Shown here piece after piece: positions 25,285-33,577 of a stretch of 64,000 nt of DNA. The notes under the pieces were generated by a model. It had not been told where the DNA came from, ran no database searches, and saw only the letters and a list, made by a program, of their open reading frames with translations. The position numbers were made by a program, and so were the translations under genes. Source of the stretch: Wandonia haliotis (lineage in GTDB: Bacteria > Bacteroidota > Bacteroidia > Flavobacteriales_D > Crocinitomicaceae); assembly GCF_039523435.1 (NCBI RefSeq), contig NZ_BAAAFH010000011.1, forward strand, positions 248,001 to 312,000. The letters are read 5' to 3'. Position 1 is the first letter of the stretch; the number at the start of each line of letters is the position of its first letter.

Positions 25285-25839
25285 ATGAAGATTGTTGTTG
25301 TATCAGGAACTTATCGGGAAGGAAGAAAATCTCATGGCGTGGCAGTTTGTCTTAACCGGGAGTTATTATCGCTTGGTTATACGACCGAGTTGGTTGATTT
25401 AAAAGCATATAATTTACCGGTTCTTGAATATATCTATGCAAAACATCCTGCTCCAACCGAAGCGATGCACAAGCTTCATTCAATTTTTGATTCGGCAGAT
25501 GCTTTTATTTTAGTGACGCCTGAGTATAATGGTGCGCCGGCTGCTTCTCTTAAAAACTCGCTTGATTATTTCAGAAAGGAGTACTACCGAAAAGTAATGG
25601 GAATATGCACGGTTAGTTCCGGAGCCCTGGGGGGAATGCGAGCCGCGACCTCTTTACAGCAAATGGTATTATGGTATGGTGGAGTTCCGGTTTCACAAAT
25701 GCTGACGGTTCCTAAAGTACAAAATCATTTTGATGAAGAAGGAAACCTTTCAGACTCAGAATTTAAGCCAAACATTGATAAATTTCTCGAATCATTCCTC
25801 TGGCTATCCGATGCCGTAACGGTCAAACGGAATAGCTGA
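25285..25839 (+). CDS. NADPH-dependent FMN/quinone reductase-like flavoprotein
   Basis: A 184-aa flavodoxin-fold reductase. It has the phosphate-binding loop VVSGTYREGRKSHGV near the N-terminus, then VTPEYNGAPAASLKNSLDYF (about 80-100), the signature of the NADPH-dependent FMN reductase family, and VSSGALGGMRA. The frame opens at a TTG at 25279, but AAGGAG at 25273-25278 sits 6 nt before ATG 25285, which is preferred. It is transcribed with the MarR gene and is probably its regulatory target. Confidence 0.85.
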   Translation: MKIVVVSGTYREGRKSHGVAVCLNRELLSLGYTTELVDLKAYNLPVLEYIYAKHPAPTEAMHKLHSIFDSADAFILVTPEYNGAPAASLKNSLDYFRKEYYRKVMGICTVSSGALGGMRAATSLQQMVLWYGGVPVSQMLTVPKVQNHFDEEGNLSDSEFKPNIDKFLESFLWLSDAVTVKRNS

Positions 25840-25868
25840 TTTAACTTTATTTTACAGGGTAAATACCT

Positions 25869-25876
25869 TATATTTG
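25869..25876 (+). promoter_or_regulatory. -7 promoter element upstream of the second TonB receptor
   Basis: TATATTTG is a perfect TAnnTTTG box ending 3 nt before ATG 25880, so the mRNA would start at or next to the initiation codon. A clear TTTG -33 element is missing (only TTTA at about 25846). Confidence 0.6.
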
Positions 25877-25879
25877 GGC

Positions 25880-28342
25880 ATGAAATTTTACAACGGATAC
25901 GTAATAATCCTTTTTCTCAGTCATTTTTTATTTTCAATTCACGGGCTTAAAGCTCAAAATGAAACAACTGGAAATAATAAATTGTCAGGCAGGGTCTTAG
26001 ATGGGGTTACAAAACAACCTTTGGACTTTGTGAATATCACATTATTTACTGCAAAAGACTCTGTTCCTGTAACAGGTGGGATTTCGAACATAGAGGGGCT
26101 TTTTTCCATTTCGAATATTCCAAGAGGGGGTTTTTATGCGCGACTTAAATTTATTGGATTTGAAGAGAAAATTATAAGTGATATTCAATTCAAAGGGAAT
26201 TCAGAACACCAAAAACTAGGAGACATATTGCTTGAGAATGCGGACAATGAATTGTCGGAAGTAGTTGTGGAAGCAGAACAAAAAATGTTGGAAACAAGCA
26301 TTGACAAGAAAGTTTTTAATGTGGAAGAAGATTTGTCTACTCGTGGAGGAACGGCAAATGATGTTCTGAGCAATGTTCCATCTATTGATATTGACCAGGA
26401 TGGTCAGATTTCGCTGCGGGGAAATAGCAATGTAACTGTATTAATTGACGGAAGACCAAGTTCTCTTTCGGGAAGTTCAAGGGGAGCGATTCTGGATGCT
26501 ATTCCCGCTGCTTCAATCGAGCGGGTGGAAGTTGTTACAAACCCTTCTGCGAAATATGATCCTGACGGTATGTCCGGGATCATCAATATTGTTTTGAAAA
26601 AGAATAAGTTGAGAGGGTTTAATGGAAACATTGATGGAACCTATGGAACGGGAAATAACTATACAACGGCTGTTGGTGTTAATTTGAGAAACGATAAGTT
26701 CAATGTGTTTGCCAATTACAGTTACCGGTATTATGACGGGTATCGGAACTTTTTCTCAGATCGTGAAAGAGAACTGGCATTTGGAACTGAATTTCTTAGT
26801 CAGGAAAGATATGGACGTGATAATAACAACGGTCATACGGGAAAAGCGGGATTTGATTACAGGATAAAGGACAACCACATCATCGGGATGTCTGCAACAG
26901 GTTCATATAACAAACGGACGCGCGATGGATTATTGAGTAATACGTTGTATCTGAATGGGGTAAAAGATTCTGTCTGGCAGCGTAATTCCAGTGAACCCCG
27001 TACGAGTCAGAGTTTTGATCTGAACTTGAATTATCAGTGGACATTTAAGGAGAAAAAAGGGGAGATGATCGCTGATTTTAACCAGTCCTGGGGAAAGAAC
27101 ACAGTGAAAGGGTACTATGATGAATACGATTTGATGGAGTGGACCACAAATCCGGCTCGTATGGAGCAGTTGGATAACCCTACTATGAATACAGTCTTTT
27201 CAGGACTGGTAGATATCGTGCGGAATTTTAAAAATGCTATGCGTTTGGAAACAGGAGCTAAAGCTATTGTCAATACAGACGACAGAACACAGTTCAGAGA
27301 GATTTATGATTTTGAAACAGCGGATTTTTATCCGGATACGAATATCAACAATAGGTTTAAGTTGACAGAACAGATTTATGCAGTGTATGGAATCTTTGGT
27401 CATCAGGTTAAAAAGTTTAAGTATCAATTAGGAATACGTCTTGAACAGGCATTAGTGCGACCGGAATTGATTACAACCGGAGAGAAATTTAAGAATGATT
27501 ATTTCTCGTTCTTTCCTTCAGCACACCTGGCTTATGAATTAAAGAAAAAGGGAGAGTTGTTTTTGAGTTATTCAAGAAGAATAAACCGACCGTCTTCATG
27601 GAACTTGAATCCTTTTACCGAGTACTCGGATCCGTTCAACTTACGTATGGGGAACCCGGCTTTGAAACCGGAATACATCAATAGTTTTGAAGTAGGATAC
27701 AATAAGTCGTGGAAAAAACTGACGGTTAATGCAACGGGGTATTACCGACACTCAACGGACGTGATTCAGCGGGTTCGTACCTATTATCCGGATGGAACCG
27801 CTGCCACTGTCTTTGATAACCTGGATAAAACCATGAATTACGGAGTGGAAGGAATAATGATCTATCGTCCATGGGACTGGTGGCGTACAAACTTTTCGAC
27901 AAATGTTTATCAGAGTTTTCTGATTACATCTAATCCTGAGCTACAGAATAATTCAGGATTAAACTGGGGCTTCAAGTTGAGTTCTGCTATTGATTTCTGG
28001 AAGAAAACAACAACCTTTCAATTGAATTACCGCTATAATGCTCCGCGGGTAGTGCCACAGGGACTTGTTCAGTATAAACCGGCAATTGATTTGTCTTTGC
28101 AACGTCAGTTTCTGGACAAGAAATTATCCGTGACATTGCGTATCTCGGATGTATTTGACTGGCAGGGGTTCTATATGTTAGTTGAGAATCAGAATGTGTG
28201 GCAGGAGTCGGAATACAAATGGCAGTCGCGCAGATTGTTCCTGACGGTTAGCTATCGGTTTGGGAAGCTGGAAGTAGGAAACGATAGCAGACGAAGAAGA
28301 GGAAGTTCCGGAAACGGAAGTGGTGGAGATATGGACTTTTAA
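25880..28342 (+). CDS. TonB-dependent receptor / outer-membrane beta-barrel protein
   Basis: An 820-aa outer-membrane protein. The signal peptide is about 1-25 (LFLSHFLFSIHGLKAQ). A CarboxypepD_reg-like domain follows at about 35-115 (LSGRVLDGVTKQPLDFVNITLF), then a plug (about 125-225: VFNVEEDLSTRGGTANDVLSNVPSIDID, VLIDGRPSS, ASIERVEVVTNPSAKYDPDG). A long barrel of the Bacteroidota OMP_b-brl_3 type follows (KKGELFLSYSRRINRPSSWNLNPF). The C-terminus is an Arg/Gly/Ser-rich tail. The frame begins at TTG 25874, but ATG 25880 fits the promoter spacing. Ligand is unknown; the barrel resembles ferric-siderophore or peptide receptors. It is followed 12 nt later by an SDR gene, possibly co-transcribed. 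Confidence 0.9.
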   Translation: MKFYNGYVIILFLSHFLFSIHGLKAQNETTGNNKLSGRVLDGVTKQPLDFVNITLFTAKDSVPVTGGISNIEGLFSISNIPRGGFYARLKFIGFEEKIISDIQFKGNSEHQKLGDILLENADNELSEVVVEAEQKMLETSIDKKVFNVEEDLSTRGGTANDVLSNVPSIDIDQDGQISLRGNSNVTVLIDGRPSSLSGSSRGAILDAIPAASIERVEVVTNPSAKYDPDGMSGIINIVLKKNKLRGFNGNIDGTYGTGNNYTTAVGVNLRNDKFNVFANYSYRYYDGYRNFFSDRERELAFGTEFLSQERYGRDNNNGHTGKAGFDYRIKDNHIIGMSATGSYNKRTRDGLLSNTLYLNGVKDSVWQRNSSEPRTSQSFDLNLNYQWTFKEKKGEMIADFNQSWGKNTVKGYYDEYDLMEWTTNPARMEQLDNPTMNTVFSGLVDIVRNFKNAMRLETGAKAIVNTDDRTQFREIYDFETADFYPDTNINNRFKLTEQIYAVYGIFGHQVKKFKYQLGIRLEQALVRPELITTGEKFKNDYFSFFPSAHLAYELKKKGELFLSYSRRINRPSSWNLNPFTEYSDPFNLRMGNPALKPEYINSFEVGYNKSWKKLTVNATGYYRHSTDVIQRVRTYYPDGTAATVFDNLDKTMNYGVEGIMIYRPWDWWRTNFSTNVYQSFLITSNPELQNNSGLNWGFKLSSAIDFWKKTTTFQLNYRYNAPRVVPQGLVQYKPAIDLSLQRQFLDKKLSVTLRISDVFDWQGFYMLVENQNVWQESEYKWQSRRLFLTVSYRFGKLEVGNDSRRRRGSSGNGSGGDMDF

Positions 28343-28354
28343 AAAATATAAAGT

Positions 28355-29056
28355 ATGTTGACAGGAAAACGAATTTTAGTAACAGGAGGAAGCTCCGGGT
28401 TGGGAAAAGCTATGGCGGCTTTATTTATCGAACGTGGTGCACAGGTGTTGATTACCGGACGTGACGAAAGTAAACTTGCGAAAGTCGCAGAAGAATTGAA
28501 GTGTTCTTATGTGACAGCAGATGTGTCGAGTGATGATGATATTTCCCGTACGTTTGACTGGATTGATTCCAACTGGAAGGGATTGGATGTTCTGATTAAC
28601 AATGCAGGGATTGGTTCCTTTTCCGAATTAGACGGTTTAAACAGAGCAGACTTTCGCGAAGTTTTTGAGGTAAATGTGTATGGAGCTGCAATGATGGCTA
28701 AAGAAGCTGTGAAACGATTTAAGTCAGAAAAAATACAGGGTGATATCGTAAATATTGCGTCGACAGCTTCTCTGAAAGGTTTTGCCAAAGGATCGGTTTA
28801 TTCGGCAAGTAAATTTGCATTGCGTGCGATGACTCAGGCTTGGCAGGCAGAATTACGTCCTTTTGATATTCGTGTTATTCAGGTGAATCCATCTGAAGTT
28901 CCGACAGCTTTTAACTCTCCGGAACGCACAGAAAGAGCGTTACAGGATAAAAAACTGACCCCGGTAGAAATTGCACATACGGTTCTTTCAACTCTTGAAA
29001 TGGATAGAAGAGGTTTTATTCCCGAAGTCAGCGTTTTTGCTACGAATCCTTTTTAA
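28355..29056 (+). CDS. Short-chain dehydrogenase/reductase
   Basis: A 233-aa classical SDR. The NAD(P) loop is TGGSSGLG (10-17) and NNAG is at 82-85. The catalytic residues are Ser136, Tyr149 and Lys153 (YSASK). It resembles 3-oxoacyl-ACP reductases and short sugar/steroid SDRs; the substrate cannot be told. TGRDESKLA after the second strand suggests NADPH preference (Arg after strand 2). It lies 12 nt downstream of the TonB receptor. The frame continues open after its TAA for 57 codons (see 29087-29230). Confidence 0.88.
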   Translation: MLTGKRILVTGGSSGLGKAMAALFIERGAQVLITGRDESKLAKVAEELKCSYVTADVSSDDDISRTFDWIDSNWKGLDVLINNAGIGSFSELDGLNRADFREVFEVNVYGAAMMAKEAVKRFKSEKIQGDIVNIASTASLKGFAKGSVYSASKFALRAMTQAWQAELRPFDIRVIQVNPSEVPTAFNSPERTERALQDKKLTPVEIAHTVLSTLEMDRRGFIPEVSVFATNPF

Positions 29057-29086
29057 GCGACTTGTTTTTCAGAGCGCTTAGTCGGT

Positions 29087-29230
29087 TTGCAGGAAATTCC
29101 CAGAACAGATAGTGCCTGGTCAAATCCGTTTGCTGTATTACTGCGAATGCGTCTTGCATTTGTCATATTGGGCATTTTTCTGGTGTTCTTTGTCGTTTTC
29201 ATGGTGTATGTATTTGTTATTCTACAATAA
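29087..29230 (+). CDS. Possible 47-aa membrane peptide downstream of SDR
   Basis: The frame just after the SDR stop encodes a protein-like sequence: a hydrophilic N-terminus containing EIPRTDSAWSNPF, then one strongly hydrophobic helix (LAFVILGIFLVFFVVFMVYV) and ILQ before TAA at 29228. Only TTG 29087 gives the full form; ATG 29147 would leave a 27-aa bare TM peptide. It is in the SDR frame, so it could also be a remnant of a longer C-terminus. The rest of the 29057-29383 interval shows no other gene. Confidence 0.4.
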   Translation: MQEIPRTDSAWSNPFAVLLRMRLAFVILGIFLVFFVVFMVYVFVILQ

Positions 29231-29383
29231 GATAATCAAATTCCCTGCCAAACCAGTCATTCTTATGTAAAAGGTGTCTCTTGGTTAGTGTGTGGTGTTA
29301 TTTTCTATGTAAACTGAATCTTTGTCATAAAAAACGTCCGTTTTTTCTTGAAATTTCTATCTTCATGACGTAGTTTTAAGAAG

Positions 29384-31936
29384 ATGACAAATCAACTCGT
29401 ACTCGCTTCCCAGTTTCTTCTCCTCAGTTTGGCTGTTTTCCATCCTGTTGCGGGATTATTGTACGAGTATTTCAGTGATGTGAATGATCCTTTTTTGATT
29501 CGCTTACTCTTTTCGGTTTATTGTTTATTGGCTCTTTTATTGATTATTGTTTCCCGAAAAGTACGAAGACATCATTGGCGGATTTCGAGGATTACTTTTG
29601 CTTTATTGAGTTTACAAACGTTTTACCTTACATGGATAAATGAAATTAACCCTGCTTATTTTGCTACTATTCCGATAATCGTCGTTTCGGCTCCTATATT
29701 TTTTACCCGGTACAGATTGTTGGTGCCTTTTTTATCCTTTATTGTTTTACTTACCATCGTTTCGGGAAGTTATTATGGGATTAATGAAGACACGATTTTT
29801 TTCTTTTTATTGGTAGGATTAAGTCTTCCGGTTTCCTTTTTTAATCTGTTCCTGTTCAGACGCATTATTAAAAAACTGCAGTTTAGTGATTATGTACTAA
29901 ATAATATTGATGCGCTTGTATTGGCATCAGATGCCAGTGGAGAAGTGACTTTCGTCTCTAAAAATGTAAACCGTATTCTGGGGTACAGTCGTCAGGAAAT
30001 ATTGAACAGAGGATGGTGGGATGTGCGTATGCAACGAAAAGTGACAGATGAAGAATTAACGCATTTCCGGGATCATATTAATGAACGGGCTGATCGGGAA
30101 GATGGTTATGACTCTATGGTGGTTACCAAAGAAGGGTCGGAAAAGTGGTTTCACTGGAAAGTAGTCAGCCTTGGGAAAAAATCAAAAGTAGGGGTAGGAC
30201 AGGAAATTACGCGAAAAAAGAATGCCGAAAACGAACTAAAGAAACTGTCGTTGATTGCTCGTGAAACGGATAATATTGTATTGTTATTAGGAGAGGGAAA
30301 TACCATTGAATGGGTGAATCCTGGTTTTCTGAAAGTGACATTATATGATGAAACTGATGTGTTAGGGGCAGACACTTCTTCGTTCTTTTTTGAGCAATCG
30401 GATAGCCCCGAGATATTCCATTCGACTATTCATGCTGTGTATGAAGATCGTTGTATGCACTATGCTGAGTTACGTCTGAAAAAGAAATCGGGAGAGGAAT
30501 TTTGGGCCAATATCAGTTTCACACCGATTCTTGAAGAAGGCAGAGTAGCGCGAATTATCTGTATCGGAAGAGATAGTACCAAAACAAAAGAAGCCGAAGC
30601 CCAGATTCGGCTGTATAGTGAGCGATTGCGTACACTTCATAAACTGGATCAAAAACTGCTAAAAGCTGATAGTCTGAATGATATCTTTAATGAAATTATT
30701 ATCAACGTTAAAGGGTTTGGGCTTCCTTGTAATCGGGTTTCCATTGCGATCTATGAGTTTGACGAAGAATTTGTTAATGTTATTTCCGGTGATCCGCAGG
30801 GATCAGTAGCGGAGATTATAATGGACAAATTACCTATAGGAGATTTTAAACGTTCCATACACATCCTGAAGAGTGCTGAATTTATTGTAAATGACTTGGA
30901 TAATGCTAACGAAAGTGAGCTTACTCCCAGTCAGAAATATCTGTATAAAGATCATGGAGTGGGGGGATACATTAGTTTACCGATTCGCTATAATAAAGAG
31001 TTGGTCGGTTCGTTGAACTTCGGAAGTACAAGTGCTGTTGATTTTGATGCGGAGACCATCGACTTTCTGAAAGAAATTACTTCTGATGTTGCTTTAGCGG
31101 TTTATCAGTTCCGCTTGAAAGAAGCTATCCGGGTTAAAAATGCAAAACTGGAGCAGCGCAATAAAGACATAACAGATAGTATTAATTATGCCCGAAGAAT
31201 CCAGAATACATTTTTACCATCTCCTCAGGATCTGGAAGAATATTTTGATGATAGTCTCGTGTTGTTTAAACCTAAGGACAAGCTGTCGGGAGATTTTTAC
31301 TGGGTGGAGGAAACACCCGATGCTGTTTGGGTGGTTGTAGCGGATTGTACCGGTCATGGAATTCCAGGGGCATTGGTGAGTTTGGTAGGGACGAATATTT
31401 TGAACCAGGCTATTTACGAAAAGAAAATGCAAACTCCGGATGAAGTTCTGGCTTACCTAAACTTAAAGGTTATTCGTACGTTTAGTAGCCAGAACAAAGA
31501 AAACGGTGTAAATGACGCCATGGATATAGGAATTTGCTGTATTCGCAAAAATGAAGGTATATTACTTTACGCAGGTGTTTTGAATGATTTGTATTTAGTC
31601 CGGAATGGTGAATTACAAAGTTTTAAATCTTCCCGTTACCCAATAGGCCTGAAACCTGAACGCGTATTCATGGATTTCGAAATGCATCATATTTCGGTAC
31701 AGCCGGATGATCAGTTTTATATGTTATCTGATGGATTTACCGATCAGTTTGGTGGAGAGCAGAATAAAAAATTTGGTAAACGGAGCCTGAAAAGGTTGAT
31801 TCTTGAAATTCAGGATTACCCTATGCCTGAACAGTTACGTATTTTGCAAAATACGTTTGACCTATGGAAAAAAGATCACGAACAAACTGATGATGTTGTT
31901 CTCTTAGGGTTCAAAATCAAACAGATAAAAAAATAA
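29384..31936 (+). CDS. Membrane sensor phosphatase: TM - PAS - PAS - GAF - SpoIIE (PP2C)
   Basis: An 850-aa multidomain signalling protein. About six TM helices span 1-165. PAS 1 is about 170-285 (VLNNIDALVLASDASGEVTFVSKNVNRILGYS). PAS 2 with PAC is about 290-405 (FWANISFTPILEEGRVARIICIGRD). A GAF-like domain is about 430-590 (ISLPIRYNKELVGSLNFGS). A linker helix precedes a SpoIIE/PP2C phosphatase (about 620-850). Metal-binding aspartates are in LSGDFYW, VADCTGHGIPGA (about residue 653) and MLSDGFTDQFGG (about 783). Such proteins dephosphorylate Ser/Thr of anti-anti-sigma-like partners; no partner gene is adjacent. It is monocistronic. Confidence 0.9.
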   Translation: MTNQLVLASQFLLLSLAVFHPVAGLLYEYFSDVNDPFLIRLLFSVYCLLALLLIIVSRKVRRHHWRISRITFALLSLQTFYLTWINEINPAYFATIPIIVVSAPIFFTRYRLLVPFLSFIVLLTIVSGSYYGINEDTIFFFLLVGLSLPVSFFNLFLFRRIIKKLQFSDYVLNNIDALVLASDASGEVTFVSKNVNRILGYSRQEILNRGWWDVRMQRKVTDEELTHFRDHINERADREDGYDSMVVTKEGSEKWFHWKVVSLGKKSKVGVGQEITRKKNAENELKKLSLIARETDNIVLLLGEGNTIEWVNPGFLKVTLYDETDVLGADTSSFFFEQSDSPEIFHSTIHAVYEDRCMHYAELRLKKKSGEEFWANISFTPILEEGRVARIICIGRDSTKTKEAEAQIRLYSERLRTLHKLDQKLLKADSLNDIFNEIIINVKGFGLPCNRVSIAIYEFDEEFVNVISGDPQGSVAEIIMDKLPIGDFKRSIHILKSAEFIVNDLDNANESELTPSQKYLYKDHGVGGYISLPIRYNKELVGSLNFGSTSAVDFDAETIDFLKEITSDVALAVYQFRLKEAIRVKNAKLEQRNKDITDSINYARRIQNTFLPSPQDLEEYFDDSLVLFKPKDKLSGDFYWVEETPDAVWVVVADCTGHGIPGALVSLVGTNILNQAIYEKKMQTPDEVLAYLNLKVIRTFSSQNKENGVNDAMDIGICCIRKNEGILLYAGVLNDLYLVRNGELQSFKSSRYPIGLKPERVFMDFEMHHISVQPDDQFYMLSDGFTDQFGGEQNKKFGKRSLKRLILEIQDYPMPEQLRILQNTFDLWKKDHEQTDDVVLLGFKIKQIKK

Positions 31937-31940
31937 TTGG

Positions 31941-31971
31941 TTGGTTTTCTCTGGGTAAAGTTGTATTTTCG
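31941..31971 (+). promoter_or_regulatory. Promoter of the 168-aa lipoprotein gene
   Basis: TTGG (31941-31944), a 19-bp spacer and TATTTTCG (31964-31971) match the Bacteroidota promoter pattern. A leader of about 28 nt precedes ATG 32004. Confidence 0.65.
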
Positions 31972-32003
31972 TCGTGAAAAAATAACCCTTAAAATTACAA
32001 ATT

Positions 32004-32510
32004 ATGAAATTAGGTAAAGCAGTAATGCTATCTATGGGAATTCTATTCCTTGTATCGTGTGAAACAGAAACTCCTGAAAAAGGCGTAAAGTATAATGATG
32101 ATCTGTTGAATATGATTGATCGTTTGGATGATAAAGTAGAGAGCATGAACGATACATTTGATGATTATGTTGCAGAAGAAATGAATGCAGGGCTTTCGGA
32201 TTTGAAGAAACAGGTTGAGACAACAAAAAAAGAAGTAGAAGATCACGGAGATTTCTTTGGAGATGCTGCACTTCAGAACGCTGCTATGGGATATGTTGAC
32301 GCTGTAGCGAAGTCTGTTCCGCAATACGAAGAACGTGTAAAAATCGAATCAGTAGATGATGCAGACTATACTGATGATATGGCAGATAAATCGTACGACT
32401 TAATGGATGAAATTCAGGATCGTATTGATAATGCAAATAAGAATCTTATCGAAGTACAACAGAAGTTTTCAACTGATCATAACTTCCTGTTGGTAGATAA
32501 GGAAAAGTAA
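32004..32510 (+). CDS. Acidic helical lipoprotein, unknown
   Basis: A 168-aa predicted lipoprotein. The signal peptide ends in lipobox LVSC (Cys about 19). The mature protein is acidic, almost entirely helical and coiled-coil-like (LLNMIDRLDDKVESMNDTFDDYV, LSDLKKQVETTKKEVEDHGDFFGD, LMDEIQDRIDNANKNLIEVQQKF). No family is recognised; the fold may be similar to small LIC/helical-bundle lipoproteins. It has its own promoter and terminator. Confidence 0.75.
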   Translation: MKLGKAVMLSMGILFLVSCETETPEKGVKYNDDLLNMIDRLDDKVESMNDTFDDYVAEEMNAGLSDLKKQVETTKKEVEDHGDFFGDAALQNAAMGYVDAVAKSVPQYEERVKIESVDDADYTDDMADKSYDLMDEIQDRIDNANKNLIEVQQKFSTDHNFLLVDKEK

Positions 32511-32534
32511 AACGAGATTAATAGTATAAGTTGT

Positions 32535-32570
32535 AACAGGCCGAGTCGTATAGATTTGGTCTGTTTTGTT
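32535..32570 (+). terminator. Terminator after the helical lipoprotein
   Basis: AACAGGCC / GGTCTGTT forms an 8-bp stem with one G-U pair and a 15-nt loop, followed by TTGTTT. It lies just beyond the convergent DUF4268 gene end. Confidence 0.55.
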
Positions 32571-33034
32571 TACGAACAGAGTGAATAAAACAAATCGAAG
32601 AAATCTGCCCAATATTCATCCAGACCTTTTATTTTTTCTGCTAAAAAATCCATGATTCTTTCGTGATCTGATTCATTAAACAAATTCACTCCTTCTAAAG
32701 TCCATTGCATTCGGTGGGAGATAGTATCAGTAGTGAGAGAGTAGGAAGGAAGACAAACCATTTCATTCCCGATGGTGGATTCAAGGAGGAGTCGTGTTTC
32801 CATGAATTGCTCCCAGACAATATCACGGACTCCCTCGTCCTTCATTTGGATATCTATGGCAAAAAAAGCTTCTTTCCCCGTAGCTTCAAGCCGAAAGAAA
32901 ATACCTTTAATGTTTGAACGGTAATGTAACCAGTTTTTACGCTTTCCGGTAGCGGAGCGCTGTTTTTCCATTTTCTGACGAAACTTTTCCCAAAAGGCCG
33001 TCTTATATTCTTTAACTTGTTCCCGGGTAAACAT
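32570..33034 (-). CDS. DUF4268 domain protein
   Basis: A 154-aa soluble protein resembling the DUF4268 family (MFTREQVKEYKTAFWEKFRQKM ... NIKGIFFRLEATGKEAFFAIDIQM ... LFNESDHERIMDFLAEKIKGLDEYWADF). DUF4268 domains are often found at the end of predicted PD-(D/E)XK nuclease proteins, but here the domain stands alone. The frame opens with TTG 33040; ATG 33034 is preferred. A TAAATTTG -7 box lies on the minus strand at 33038-33045, which would give a leaderless mRNA. It is divergent from the rhodanese gene. Confidence 0.72.
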   Translation of the reverse strand: MFTREQVKEYKTAFWEKFRQKMEKQRSATGKRKNWLHYRSNIKGIFFRLEATGKEAFFAIDIQMKDEGVRDIVWEQFMETRLLLESTIGNEMVCLPSYSLTTDTISHRMQWTLEGVNLFNESDHERIMDFLAEKIKGLDEYWADFFDLFYSLCS

Positions 33035-33060
33035 GCGCAAATTTACAATTCTATTCCTTG

Positions 33061-33076
33061 TGTGATAAATATCACA
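33061..33076. promoter_or_regulatory. CRP/FNR-family palindromic binding site
   Basis: TGTGATAAATATCACA has perfect 7-bp arms and fits TGTGA-N6-TCACA exactly. It lies between the divergent DUF4268 and rhodanese genes. Its centre is about 41 nt upstream of the start point predicted from the rhodanese -7 box, the class II activator position. HcpR-type CRP/FNR regulators use this kind of site. Confidence 0.65.
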
Positions 33077-33097
33077 TGGCTTTTACTTAAACTTCTG

Positions 33098-33105
33098 TAA
33101 ATTTG
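33098..33105 (+). promoter_or_regulatory. -7 box of the rhodanese gene
   Basis: TAAATTTG is a perfect TAnnTTTG box, 18 nt before ATG 33124. No TTTG is present at the -33 position, as expected of an activator-dependent promoter. Confidence 0.6.
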
Positions 33106-33123
33106 TTTTATAAAAAAATAGGT

Positions 33124-33507
33124 ATGCGATTTGTTAGTACGTTGATAGTAGTATTGTTTTTTGCAGGTTGTCAGGCACAACAAACTTCGGTTCAGGAGCA
33201 AGCAAACGGGGGAACAGTTCTAAAACTTGATAAAGCAGCTTTTGCAGAGAAGATTGCTGAGGAAAATATACAGTTTGTAGATGTACGTACTCCGGGAGAA
33301 TTTAATGCGGGACATATTAAAGGTGCTGTTAATATTGATTATACCAGTCCCGATTTTCCGGATAAAATTCAGCAATTGGATAAAGATAAACCGGTTGCAA
33401 TATACTGTCAAAGTGGGAATCGTTCGGGACGAGCTTCAAAGGTTATGTTAAGCCTTGGATTTAAAGAGGTTTATGATCTGACAGGTGGGTATTCACATTG
33501 GAAATAA
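33124..33507 (+). CDS. Rhodanese-domain lipoprotein
   Basis: A 127-aa single-domain sulfurtransferase with a lipoprotein signal peptide (lipobox FAGC, Cys16), so located at a membrane on the periplasmic side. The rhodanese fold runs from about 38 to 127: FVDVRTPGEFNAGHIKGAVNI, then the active loop YCQSGNRSG with catalytic Cys95, and DLTGGYSHWK at the end. It transfers sulfane sulfur to an acceptor such as cyanide or a thiol. The upstream start at TTG 33103 overlaps the -7 box, so ATG 33124 was used. A CRP/FNR-type site suggests control by redox or nitrosative state. Confidence 0.88.
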   Translation: MRFVSTLIVVLFFAGCQAQQTSVQEQANGGTVLKLDKAAFAEKIAEENIQFVDVRTPGEFNAGHIKGAVNIDYTSPDFPDKIQQLDKDKPVAIYCQSGNRSGRASKVMLSLGFKEVYDLTGGYSHWK

Positions 33508-33536
33508 GTATATTTCATAATACGTTGTTTAGGTTG

Positions 33537-33566
33537 AAAAAGCACACTCGTTTGAGTGTGCTTTTT
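33537..33566. terminator. Bidirectional terminator after rhodanese gene
   Basis: AGCACACTC / GAGTGTGCT with a 4-nt loop is flanked by A and T runs, suitable for both the rhodanese gene and the convergent YiaA/B gene. Confidence 0.88.
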
Positions 33567-33577
33567 GCTTGCCGGGT

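Noticed and set aside
33061..33076. Transcription terminator instead of operator
   Set aside because: The 7-bp arms have a 2-nt centre and no T run, lie between divergent genes and match TGTGA-N6-TCACA exactly.
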